A stretch of DNA of 64,000 nucleotides, from positions 1-64,000 of the forward strand of contig JBBTCO010000055.1 in assembly GCA_038043185.1 (NCBI GenBank). Reading direction: 5' to 3'. The notes under the pieces are model-generated. The model was given only the letters and a program-made list of their open reading frames with translations. It searched no databases and had not been told where the DNA came from. This stretch comes from UBA5009 sp038043185 (GTDB lineage: Bacteria > Bdellovibrionota > Bdellovibrionia > Bdellovibrionales > Bdellovibrionaceae). This document shows, piece by piece, positions 7,992 through 14,928 of this stretch; positions within the stretch are counted from its first letter, which is position 1, and each line of letters starts with the position of its first letter. The position numbers were made by a program, and so were the translations under genes.

Positions 7992-8906
7992 TCAATCATT
8001 GCCATTGGGCTGGGTTTTTTTGCTTTTCATCAAAGCCGTTCGAATTCTTTTTCGAAAATCGATCCAGAAATCAATAAACCCAAATAAGGCAACAACCGGT
8101 AAGAGTTGTCCAACCATTAAAAAATAAACCAAAAATCGACCAAAAAAACCAACTTTTAAAGCCATAAGAAAAACTTCAATAATCGCCAAGCCTTGAAAAA
8201 AATAAAGCGTCCCTGCGATATACACAAAGTTAAGTCCAATAACATTCGCAGTTGTCGAGCCAAAGCTCACAAAAGCTAATAAAAGTGCCGACAAGGTCGC
8301 CCAAATCAAACCATCAGGAAGTTTGTATTCAAGCAAGCTTACTTGAGAGACAAATCTTTCATAGGGCAACTGAAACCAGCGAAAAACTTTTCTTTCAAAT
8401 ATCAATCCCATGCCTAAAGCCAATTCTAAAATCACAATAAATAAACCCGGAACAATTTGAAGAAAATCTTTTGCACTCAGTTTCAACTGAACTTGGCTCG
8501 TCTGCTGCAAGCTTGCTAAAAATTCCTCAAGTAAACCCACAAGACTTTCTTCGCTAGCAAGTCCAAAACTTCTCAGCAATAGAGCCGCACCAGCGAATCC
8601 AACAAAAGCGCCAATCGACAAACCTAAAAAGCTCGAGAGCCACCATCTGAAGCCTCGCTTTTCGCATTCCATTTGAATCCCTAAAGAAATCCAAAGTGCG
8701 TTAACAAAAACCAGCAAAAGATGAGCTTTCAGTTGCCAAAAAACAATTGAAAGCAGGAGGCCTAAAACCCAGAAGGCAAGCGCGCCATAAGATCTTTTTA
8801 TTGCGCGCAGGAAAGGTGTTCCAAATACCAAAGTGAGCATCGTCAGCAAAATAGACAATGAACTTAAATACAGAAACTTTTGTGGAGTTACCTTCGCGTT
8901 TTTCAT
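7992..8906 (-). CDS. polytopic membrane protein, DUF2232/YybS-like
   Basis: 304 residues with about eight hydrophobic segments and a basic C-terminus. The sequence itself shows no catalytic motif. Position between rpsF and rplI is where DUF2232 (YybS) membrane proteins occur in other bacteria, and the general architecture fits, so I infer that family. The start ATG (8906-8904) shares one base with the rpsF stop (TAATG), making translation coupled. 32 bases separate it from rplI. Function unknown. Confidence 0.7.
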   Translation of the reverse strand: MKNAKVTPQKFLYLSSLSILLTMLTLVFGTPFLRAIKRSYGALAFWVLGLLLSIVFWQLKAHLLLVFVNALWISLGIQMECEKRGFRWWLSSFLGLSIGAFVGFAGAALLLRSFGLASEESLVGLLEEFLASLQQTSQVQLKLSAKDFLQIVPGLFIVILELALGMGLIFERKVFRWFQLPYERFVSQVSLLEYKLPDGLIWATLSALLLAFVSFGSTTANVIGLNFVYIAGTLYFFQGLAIIEVFLMALKVGFFGRFLVYFLMVGQLLPVVALFGFIDFWIDFRKRIRTALMKSKKTQPNGND

Positions 8907-9361
8907 TACTCTCGAGAGTCAGATCTTTCGGCTCGAGCTGCAGCAAAGGCCGCTTTTCTTGCCTGCATTTTTGCTTCACGTTCTTTTTCTCGTGCAGCAG
9001 ATTCGCTTAAACCTTTTTTGAAGGCTTCAAGATGTTTGTTCACTGGAGTTCTTTCGTCCAAGCGAGTATGCATAAAACGCAAAACCTTATCATTGATCCT
9101 CATCGTCCGTTCAATCTCTGAAACAGCTTGGGGATCAGCCTCAAAAATAGAATGAAAATAAATCGCTTTTCGTAGTTTTCCAATTGGCGATCCAAGATTT
9201 CTTTTTCCCCAAGTTTCGAGGGAGTGGACGGCGCCTTTATAGGAAGAAATTGTTGCTTTATTTTTTTTAAACAACTCTTTTTGCTCTTCTAAACTGGCAT
9301 CTGGGTGAATAAGAATAACGACTTCATAAGGTCGCTTAAGATCATTTTTCGACAATTGCAT
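8906..9361 (-). CDS. rpsF: 30S ribosomal protein S6
   Basis: S6 domain starts at RPYEVVILIHPDAS and contains the conserved ETWGKRNLGSPIGKLRKAIY segment, ending about residue 105. A charged tail (REKEREAKMQARKAAFAAARAERSDSRE region) extends it to 151 residues; such Glu/Arg/Ala-rich tails are common and variable. Start ATG 9361 follows GAAAGGAA; the longer frame to 9406 lacks support. It is first in the operon, but rpsR, its usual partner and binding companion S18, is missing downstream. Confidence 0.95.
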   Translation of the reverse strand: MQLSKNDLKRPYEVVILIHPDASLEEQKELFKKNKATISSYKGAVHSLETWGKRNLGSPIGKLRKAIYFHSIFEADPQAVSEIERTMRINDKVLRFMHTRLDERTPVNKHLEAFKKGLSESAAREKEREAKMQARKAAFAAARAERSDSRE

Positions 9362-9458
9362 GTAATTCCTTTCGGTTAAAGCTCCCCCTCCGATAGTTTT
9401 TATCAAGAAGGAACAAGGTCGTGCCCCCTGCGTCTAACATGCCTTTCGTCGAAGGACA

Positions 9459-9465
9459 AGGGGAG
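9459..9465 (+). promoter_or_regulatory. Shine-Dalgarno deciding a TTG start
   Basis: AGGGGAG lies 4 bases before TTG 9470. The first in-frame ATG (9515) has no such site, so the FHA protein probably starts at TTG. Confidence 0.55.
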
Positions 9466-9469
9466 TTCT

Positions 9470-10210
9470 TTGAGATCTGTTGAAAGCACTCAAAAAGTCG
9501 CCTACACTTTGTCTATGGCAATAGTCGCTGAAGTTCTTGAAGGCCCTCAAAAAGGCATGTTATTTCAATTAGTTGAAGGTCGCAGCTTTGGTCGGCTCAA
9601 AGCAGACTATCTAATCAAAGATGAAAATGTTTCCTCAACTCATTGTAAGATTGCCCGCGATGAAAAGGGTCAGCTTGTATTGATTGATCTCGACTCATCA
9701 AATGGCCTTTTGGTGAACTCGCGCATGGTAAAAAAAGTGCTGCTGATTCAAGGAGTGACTTTCGTTCTCGGCGACACCCCTCTGCGAATAAAAACAATTC
9801 CGGACAAAGACGTCGAAAAACTAACCGTCACAAAAAGCTGGCGAAGTTTGTTGCGACGATTTTTTTCCGAAAACTTGCCGACAAAAGTTCCGGTGCCACA
9901 AGGACTGCAAATTTTTAAACCCACGCTCGAACTTGAATTTGTAAGTGGCCTACAAGCCGAGCAAAAAAAAGTTTTATCTTATGGTCCTCGATTTGCGGGG
10001 TTTAACCATCTCGATATTGACATTGAAGACTCCGAGGCGCCAAATCTGGCTTTTGAAATTCAGCCACAAGATCCTTCAGGCGCTCTTTTAATTAATAAGT
10101 CTGGTTTCAAAGTGCTCCTAAATAAGGCCCCTGTTGATCGAGCAGAGCTGAAAGAGGGCGACTTAATTCAGGTTGGTCGTGCAACACTAAAAATTTCTTT
10201 TGTTAGGTGA
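9470..10210 (+). CDS. protein with two FHA domains, the second degenerate
   Basis: 246 residues. First FHA domain about residues 16-100 with all canonical phosphothreonine-site residues: GR in SFGRLKAD, S and H in VSSTHCKI, and SSNG...N in DLDSSNGLLVNSR. A linker is followed by a second FHA-like fold (about 145-246) recognisable from LLNKAPVDRAELKEGDLIQVG but lacking the GR/SxxH signature, so probably not phosphopeptide-binding. The start is TTG 9470 on Shine-Dalgarno evidence; ATG 9515 would still keep both domains. Soluble, likely an adaptor in Ser/Thr kinase signalling. It overlaps the following hydrolase gene by four bases (GTGA). Confidence 0.85.
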   Translation: MRSVESTQKVAYTLSMAIVAEVLEGPQKGMLFQLVEGRSFGRLKADYLIKDENVSSTHCKIARDEKGQLVLIDLDSSNGLLVNSRMVKKVLLIQGVTFVLGDTPLRIKTIPDKDVEKLTVTKSWRSLLRRFFSENLPTKVPVPQGLQIFKPTLELEFVSGLQAEQKKVLSYGPRFAGFNHLDIDIEDSEAPNLAFEIQPQDPSGALLINKSGFKVLLNKAPVDRAELKEGDLIQVGRATLKISFVR

Positions 10211-11082
10211 AAATGGAATCGATTCCCAAAGAGTTTGGTACTTTTAAAAGTTTTGATGGCACGCCGATTTATTATGAAACTCGGGGCAAGGGCGAGCCTT
10301 TAGTTTTCGTGTATGGCATTGCCTGTTTGACTAACCATTGGCATCACCAAGTTCATTATTTTTCGAAACATTATAAAACCATTGTTTTTGATTTACGTGG
10401 ACATCACAAAAGCTCTGAGATTTCTTCTGATCAAAATTTGAACTTAGTTTCAATGGCAAAAGATCTTCAGGCCTTGCTCGAACACTTAAACTTAAAGAAA
10501 GCTTGGTTCTTGGGTCATAGCTTTGGTGTTCCCATAATTTTAAAAACCTATGACCTTGCTCCAGAGCTTTTTAATGGCATGGTTTTCATCAATGGTTTTT
10601 CCAAAAACCCGTTCAAAGGAATGTTTGGTTTGGATATTGCCGAGCCCTTTTTTTATTTTATAAAAAAACAGTACGAAAGTGCTCCGGAAATTTGGTCTCA
10701 ACTTTGGAAAATGCTTGTTTATAATCCGGTGGCGATGCGAGTGGCTGCCCTGGCTGGCGGTTTTAATTTAAAGCTCACACATTTCAAGGATATCGAAGTT
10801 TACACCCGTGGAGTCGCGCAAATGGATTTACGTGTTTTTTTTCCGCTGTGCGAAGAGTTGATGCGTTTTAATGGTGATGAAATTCTTAAAAAAATTGAAG
10901 TTCCAACCTTGATAATCAGTGGCGAGAACGATCACGTCACACCAAAAAAATTCCAAACAGACTTACATGAAGCCATCAAAAATAGTCAGTTTGTTGAAGT
11001 TCCTTATGGTTCACATTGTACTCAGCTCGATTTTCCCGATTATATTAATTTGAAAATCGAAAAGTTTTTGCTGGGAACCTAA
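10207..11082 (+). CDS. alpha/beta hydrolase
   Basis: 291 residues. Fold signature is clear: N-terminal strand GTPIYYETRGKGEPLVF, oxyanion region, DLRGHHKS, the nucleophile elbow GHSFG (Ser at about residue 103), an acid candidate in SGENDHVT and the catalytic His in YGSHCTQLDFP near the C-terminus, so the triad is complete. No signal peptide, so cytoplasmic. The substrate cannot be told from sequence; esterase, haloperoxidase-like and lactonase relatives share this pattern. The GTG start overlaps the FHA stop by four bases; ATG 10213 is an alternative. Coupling to an FHA protein hints at phospho-dependent control, but this is inference. Confidence 0.88.
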   Translation: MKMESIPKEFGTFKSFDGTPIYYETRGKGEPLVFVYGIACLTNHWHHQVHYFSKHYKTIVFDLRGHHKSSEISSDQNLNLVSMAKDLQALLEHLNLKKAWFLGHSFGVPIILKTYDLAPELFNGMVFINGFSKNPFKGMFGLDIAEPFFYFIKKQYESAPEIWSQLWKMLVYNPVAMRVAALAGGFNLKLTHFKDIEVYTRGVAQMDLRVFFPLCEELMRFNGDEILKKIEVPTLIISGENDHVTPKKFQTDLHEAIKNSQFVEVPYGSHCTQLDFPDYINLKIEKFLLGT

Positions 11083-11105
11083 CAAGACACCCCCCCCGAT
11101 GCGTC

Positions 11106-13730
11106 TTACTTCATGCTTATATCAGGCTTAACTTCGTAGACATCGCTGGGCATATGACGAACCATGTTCGCAATTTCTTGGCCTTGAATTTTCAAGGTAA
11201 CAAAGTCATTGATTTCAGCCTCTTTCAAAACGTTATAAATTGCCTTGAAAGTAAATCGATTCGTCATCATAAGTTTACCAAATTCACGATAAGCATGTGA
11301 CAATCGAATACGATCTTCTTTGGTTTTTACATTTTTTGAAAGCGTTTGGATGTTTTCCAGTTGTTTAATCATGCTTCCAATAACTCCGCTGTATAAGGAT
11401 TCTTTATACGCGTGCCTGCGACATCCTTGAATAGAATAACTCCAATCTGTCATTGCAACAGCGTCTTTGTCGCCGGTTGGAGTAAAGCCATCATGCACGT
11501 GGCAATAATCAGCTTTCTTGATTCCCGTAGGCACCCCTCTTCGGCCATCACCGTAACTTCGAAAATATTTCTCAATCTCGGCGACAACAGCGGTCTCTAG
11601 AGCTTTATTCTGTGGGTTAAGCAGTCTGTCATACAAAACTTCTGTGGCCTGTTTTGTTATGTCTAAATTCAACTCGATATTCACATAACCTAGTTTGTCT
11701 TTTAATTTACTGGCATCAATGTTGAGTTCTTCCAGGCCCGTATCGACATGAGTAAGTTGAGCAACTTGCTCAACTAAATCTTCTTTGTCCGCAGACTCGT
11801 CTTGGTAAACCCAAGTATAGCGTCCATAGTAATTTTGCTCTACGTTCTTATCAGAGCTAGGATCAGAATTAAAATCAGACACTCTTTGCGCACCACCGTA
11901 GAAACCTCGGAGTTTCATTTTATGATCAAAGATAATGCGACGATCATATCTGTTCATATTAATACCTTGATTAAAGTCCGCATGTTTACCATCGACATAA
12001 TAATCTGCATTGCCATCTTGCGATTGATCACCTTCTAATTTATTTGAATAAATGTAGGGTATCCCAAAAAAGAAAGCTCTCATTGTTTCATTGGGAGCTA
12101 AATAAGTCCTCATCGTTTCACGATCGACTCGAGCCACGGCTGAAGAATCACCTTTTGCAGCAATATGTTGGGCGTCTGAATACACGCCGCTCATTAATTT
12201 TTTAAAAGCTTCTTTTCCTGCGGGCTGTTCCAAGTCAAAAAGATATGTGCTTCTTTCTTGCTGAGTAATCGTATTTAAAAATTTTCCAATTAATGGAACA
12301 TTTTCATTATTTGAAAGTCGGGAAACAGAAACTATGCCCAAGCCCGCTGTTAAAGCAAAAGATCTAAGATCGATATCTTTAATTTCAACCATAACTTGTT
12401 TAGGACCAATCTTAGTTATAGTTTTATTGTCTTTTCCATTTTCAGAAAAGTAGGTCGGACCCATCGCAATTGCAAACCATGACAAACCTGTCGAAAGAAC
12501 GAAGCCACCTGAGTACTGATAACTATAAGAATCGTCGATATTCCAGTGATTGATAATATTATTAATAATATCGTCGACAGTTCTTTCGCGATACACATGA
12601 TTGTTTTCATCAGCGTCCTTTATGTTTTTCACCCGACGAGTTGTCGAATCAGCCATCGAAATTGTTCCCATCACTCCTGCAAAACCGCCAACTCTGCCCA
12701 TCATAGCCAAAATGGGACTGCCGCTCCACTGAACAACCGTTTGAATAGATGGGCCACCGCCAATGCCAAACATCCGAGCTTTTGTAATTCTATAGCCATC
12801 TTCCTTTTTTGCGGGTTGAAGCCGAACTAAATCTCCAGGCTCTGGAAGCTTATTTACTCCAACACCAAGATAAGGATCAAAAACGGTCATACTTGTTATC
12901 TTCTCTGAAAAATCCAAGTTGGCATAAATCATTGGCTCTACTTTAGTAACTAGTTTCGTTTTGTTTTTAACAACAATGACTTCTTGTGTTTGGGTTTTTT
13001 CTTCTTTGTTTGTTTTTTTCCAACCGCAGTTATGCGACAAGATTTCGTCTACATTTTTTTTATCACAAGTGATTTTTGATTTTTTACAAAGGTCCAAAAC
13101 TTTATCCTGAAGGTCTTTGTCGCCAACGGCTATAATGTCCAAAGCCTGTAGGGGTTTCTTCGTGCCGATGCCAAAAACAGCCTCGTTGTATTTAGCGTAC
13201 ATCGCGCGGTTAGCCGGATCGACCTTTGCTAATTTTATCGGTACCGTATGAACATTGTGTTCTATTACATTCACGGTAAATGTTTTCTGCAGAGTCATTG
13301 AGTGCGTTCCCGAATAGCTGTTGTATATAGGACTTAACGGAGCAACAAATTTATAATTACAAAGCGATGGAATTTGACCGCAATGATCATTGTTACGATT
13401 AAAGTTATATAAATTAGTTGTTGATACAGGGATGCTATTTTCCCCGCCGGTATATTGATTAAAGTATTTCTCTAAGGTCTTAAGCCAAGCCTTCTTTGAG
13501 CTATCCAGCCACTTTCCATTGACCATTATATGGGTATTATTTTCTGCTTGCTTTATGTGGGTTTCCGATAAGCTTACTCCTGATGTATTCACTATTTTCT
13601 GTTTTGCTGGAAGCAGGTAATCAGCATCGGAAGTGCGAACTTCAAGTGTCGCCTGAGCCGAGTAAACAGCTAATGTTGATATTAAAAATATCGTTTTTAA
13701 ACGCAATAGTTGGAGCCGCTTTGAAATCAT
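11106..13730 (-). CDS. large exported protein of unknown function
   Basis: 874 residues with a signal peptide (basic start MISKRLQLLRLK, hydrophobic core, likely cleavage after AQA at about residue 27). GAGGAA lies upstream of the ATG. I recognise no family. Visible features are seven cysteines in the mature part, some closely spaced (HCGQIPSLC; CKKSKITC); a glycine-rich stretch near residues 320-355 (GIGGGPS ... GRVGGFAGVMG); alternating aromatic strands that could be beta structure (YSYQYSGGFVL, FAIAMGPTYF); and a helical C-terminal 200 residues. It could be periplasmic or partly outer-membrane. The gene is alone, converging on the hydrolase gene and divergent from the nucleotidyltransferase module. 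Confidence 0.8.
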   Translation of the reverse strand: MISKRLQLLRLKTIFLISTLAVYSAQATLEVRTSDADYLLPAKQKIVNTSGVSLSETHIKQAENNTHIMVNGKWLDSSKKAWLKTLEKYFNQYTGGENSIPVSTTNLYNFNRNNDHCGQIPSLCNYKFVAPLSPIYNSYSGTHSMTLQKTFTVNVIEHNVHTVPIKLAKVDPANRAMYAKYNEAVFGIGTKKPLQALDIIAVGDKDLQDKVLDLCKKSKITCDKKNVDEILSHNCGWKKTNKEEKTQTQEVIVVKNKTKLVTKVEPMIYANLDFSEKITSMTVFDPYLGVGVNKLPEPGDLVRLQPAKKEDGYRITKARMFGIGGGPSIQTVVQWSGSPILAMMGRVGGFAGVMGTISMADSTTRRVKNIKDADENNHVYRERTVDDIINNIINHWNIDDSYSYQYSGGFVLSTGLSWFAIAMGPTYFSENGKDNKTITKIGPKQVMVEIKDIDLRSFALTAGLGIVSVSRLSNNENVPLIGKFLNTITQQERSTYLFDLEQPAGKEAFKKLMSGVYSDAQHIAAKGDSSAVARVDRETMRTYLAPNETMRAFFFGIPYIYSNKLEGDQSQDGNADYYVDGKHADFNQGINMNRYDRRIIFDHKMKLRGFYGGAQRVSDFNSDPSSDKNVEQNYYGRYTWVYQDESADKEDLVEQVAQLTHVDTGLEELNIDASKLKDKLGYVNIELNLDITKQATEVLYDRLLNPQNKALETAVVAEIEKYFRSYGDGRRGVPTGIKKADYCHVHDGFTPTGDKDAVAMTDWSYSIQGCRRHAYKESLYSGVIGSMIKQLENIQTLSKNVKTKEDRIRLSHAYREFGKLMMTNRFTFKAIYNVLKEAEINDFVTLKIQGQEIANMVRHMPSDVYEVKPDISMK

Positions 13731-13753
13731 TTACATTCCTCATTTTCAAAATT

Positions 13754-13918
13754 TTAAAGGGATTGATTCCCATTATTAATTTTTGTGTTCTTTCAGCTGT
13801 TTAGACTGCTATTCCTATTCCATTGTCATAAGCGCTATGTTTGATTTAAAAACGACTCAGCTGTTTAAGGGTTTTACATTGTGCCAAAGCTAAGCTTTTT
13901 CATGGCCTTAAAGGGATT
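13754..13918. repeat. nested pair of 11-base direct repeats in a divergent intergenic region
   Basis: TTAAAGGGATT occurs at 13754-13764 and 13908-13918; TCAGCTGTTTA occurs between them at 13793-13803 and 13857-13867. All four are in the same orientation, in the order A-B-B-A. They fall in the 288-base gap between the 874-residue gene and the nucleotidyltransferase gene. Possible regulator sites, or chance in an AT-rich region. Confidence 0.35.
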
Positions 13919-13977
13919 CGGACGCTGATAGTTTAATGCTTGTATTTTTGCTCATATATCGAAATTTCATTTATTTA

Positions 13978-14005
13978 TTGACAATTGTATATATATGTAT
14001 ATACT
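13978..14005 (+). promoter_or_regulatory. strong sigma-70-type promoter with overlapping direct repeats
   Basis: Consensus -35 TTGACA (13978-13983), 16-base spacer, -10 TATACT (14000-14005), 14 bases before the nucleotidyltransferase ATG. Two copies of GTATATA (13987-13993 and 13997-14003), 10 bases apart, fill the spacer and run into the -10. One helical turn between copies is what a ribbon-helix-helix repressor would need, so the downstream gene product may autoregulate here. Confidence 0.65.
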
Positions 14006-14018
14006 TTAAAACTACCTT

Positions 14019-14492
14019 ATGTTTATTCTTGATTTAGTAAAAAAACTGAATAGCGAAGAAGTTCCTTACGCACTTGTTGGCGGATATGCCTTGGCTTTTC
14101 ATAATATTATCAGAGCGACAATGGATATAGATCTCGTCGTCAGTTTTAATCTTAAAGATTTAGAAAAGTGCGAAGCGCTTTTGAAAAAATTAGGTTTGCA
14201 GTCAAGAATTCCTGTCAGTGCTAAAGAAATTTCGAAGTTTCATAAAGAATATGTCACCGAAAAAAATCTTATTGCATGGTCGTTCGTGGATTATAAAAAT
14301 CCTCATCGAGTCGTGGATATATTACTCATTTATAATATTAAAGATATTGAAACTGAAACTTTCAAGACAGCCGGTGAAAAAGTACGAGTGGCATCACTCA
14401 AAAGTCTTTTGAAAATGAAAAAATTGGCTAATAGGCCACAAGATCAAAACGATATTCAAATTATTGAGGCCAAAATCAATGAAAAAAAGTAA
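14019..14492 (+). CDS. nucleotidyltransferase-fold protein, possible toxin (AbiEii/DUF6036-like)
   Basis: 157 residues. The NTase core is visible early: LVGGYALAFHN (the GG motif, residues 20-30) followed by RATMDIDLVV, where the DxD aspartates bind metal and nucleotide. The third acidic strand may be VVDILLIY. The tail has the helical SLKSLLKMKKLANRPQDQNDI segment seen in stand-alone NTases of this group. Such proteins are the toxin half of type IV-like toxin-antitoxin pairs, or tRNA-modifying MNT antitoxins. Here the partner is an RHH protein whose start lies inside this gene (14-base overlap). AT-rich, with its own strong promoter, next to other accessory genes. Assignment as a toxin is inference. 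Confidence 0.75.
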   Translation: MFILDLVKKLNSEEVPYALVGGYALAFHNIIRATMDIDLVVSFNLKDLEKCEALLKKLGLQSRIPVSAKEISKFHKEYVTEKNLIAWSFVDYKNPHRVVDILLIYNIKDIETETFKTAGEKVRVASLKSLLKMKKLANRPQDQNDIQIIEAKINEKK

Positions 14493-14724
14493 AACTAAGA
14501 CAATCCCACGATCAACAAAAGAACAAGTATCAATTGAGGAGGCTTTGCAATTTCTTGACTCATTTCATCAAATGATTTCGAGCAAGGATGAGCCAACAAA
14601 AATGATTAGTCTTCGAGTTCCAGAAAACATTCTTCGCAGTGTTAAAATTAAAGCCAAATACGAAGGAAAAAAATACCAAACAATGATCGTTCAAGCTCTG
14701 AGAGACTTTTTAAATAAAAATTAA
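14479..14724 (+). CDS. ribbon-helix-helix (CopG-like) protein, probable antitoxin/repressor
   Basis: 81 residues. The C-terminal half carries an RHH fold: strand KMISLRVPENIL, then two helices RSVKIKAKYEGKKYQTMIVQ and ALRDFL. The basic N-terminus MKKSKTKTIPRSTKE could contact DNA. Start ATG 14479 has GAGG at 14466-14469, both inside the end of the nucleotidyltransferase gene. By family knowledge RHH partners both neutralise a toxin and repress the operon, and the repeat-containing promoter at 13978-14005 is the natural target. Toxin-first order is less common than antitoxin-first but known. Function not proven. Confidence 0.72.
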   Translation: MKKSKTKTIPRSTKEQVSIEEALQFLDSFHQMISSKDEPTKMISLRVPENILRSVKIKAKYEGKKYQTMIVQALRDFLNKN

Positions 14725-14745
14725 TTGAAAGCTAACGTGGTTCTT

Positions 14746-14764
14746 CAGAATAGACATTATTCTG
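14746..14764 (+). terminator. hairpin after the nucleotidyltransferase/RHH pair
   Basis: CAGAATA (14746-14752) pairs perfectly with TATTCTG (14758-14764) around the loop GACAT, 21 bases after the RHH stop. No T-run follows, so termination is uncertain. The remaining intergenic sequence to 14928 shows no gene or other clear signal. Confidence 0.35.
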
Positions 14765-14928
14765 CCTACAGGCGACGCTTGACATCGAGCAAAAGGCATA
14801 TCGTCTTGGGGTTTGCTGCTGAAATAAATACTGATATAACGATCGAGTGAATTTTTACAATTTTTTTCTAAAGGCTAAAAATAAAGTTGCTGTCTACTTT
14901 CTGTGCGATTATGTCCTATTAAATAAAC

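Noticed and set aside
8701..8979. Minus-strand open frame in the position expected for rpsR
   Set aside because: Its translation has no S18 features; it is an out-of-frame reading of the rpsF end and membrane-protein start.
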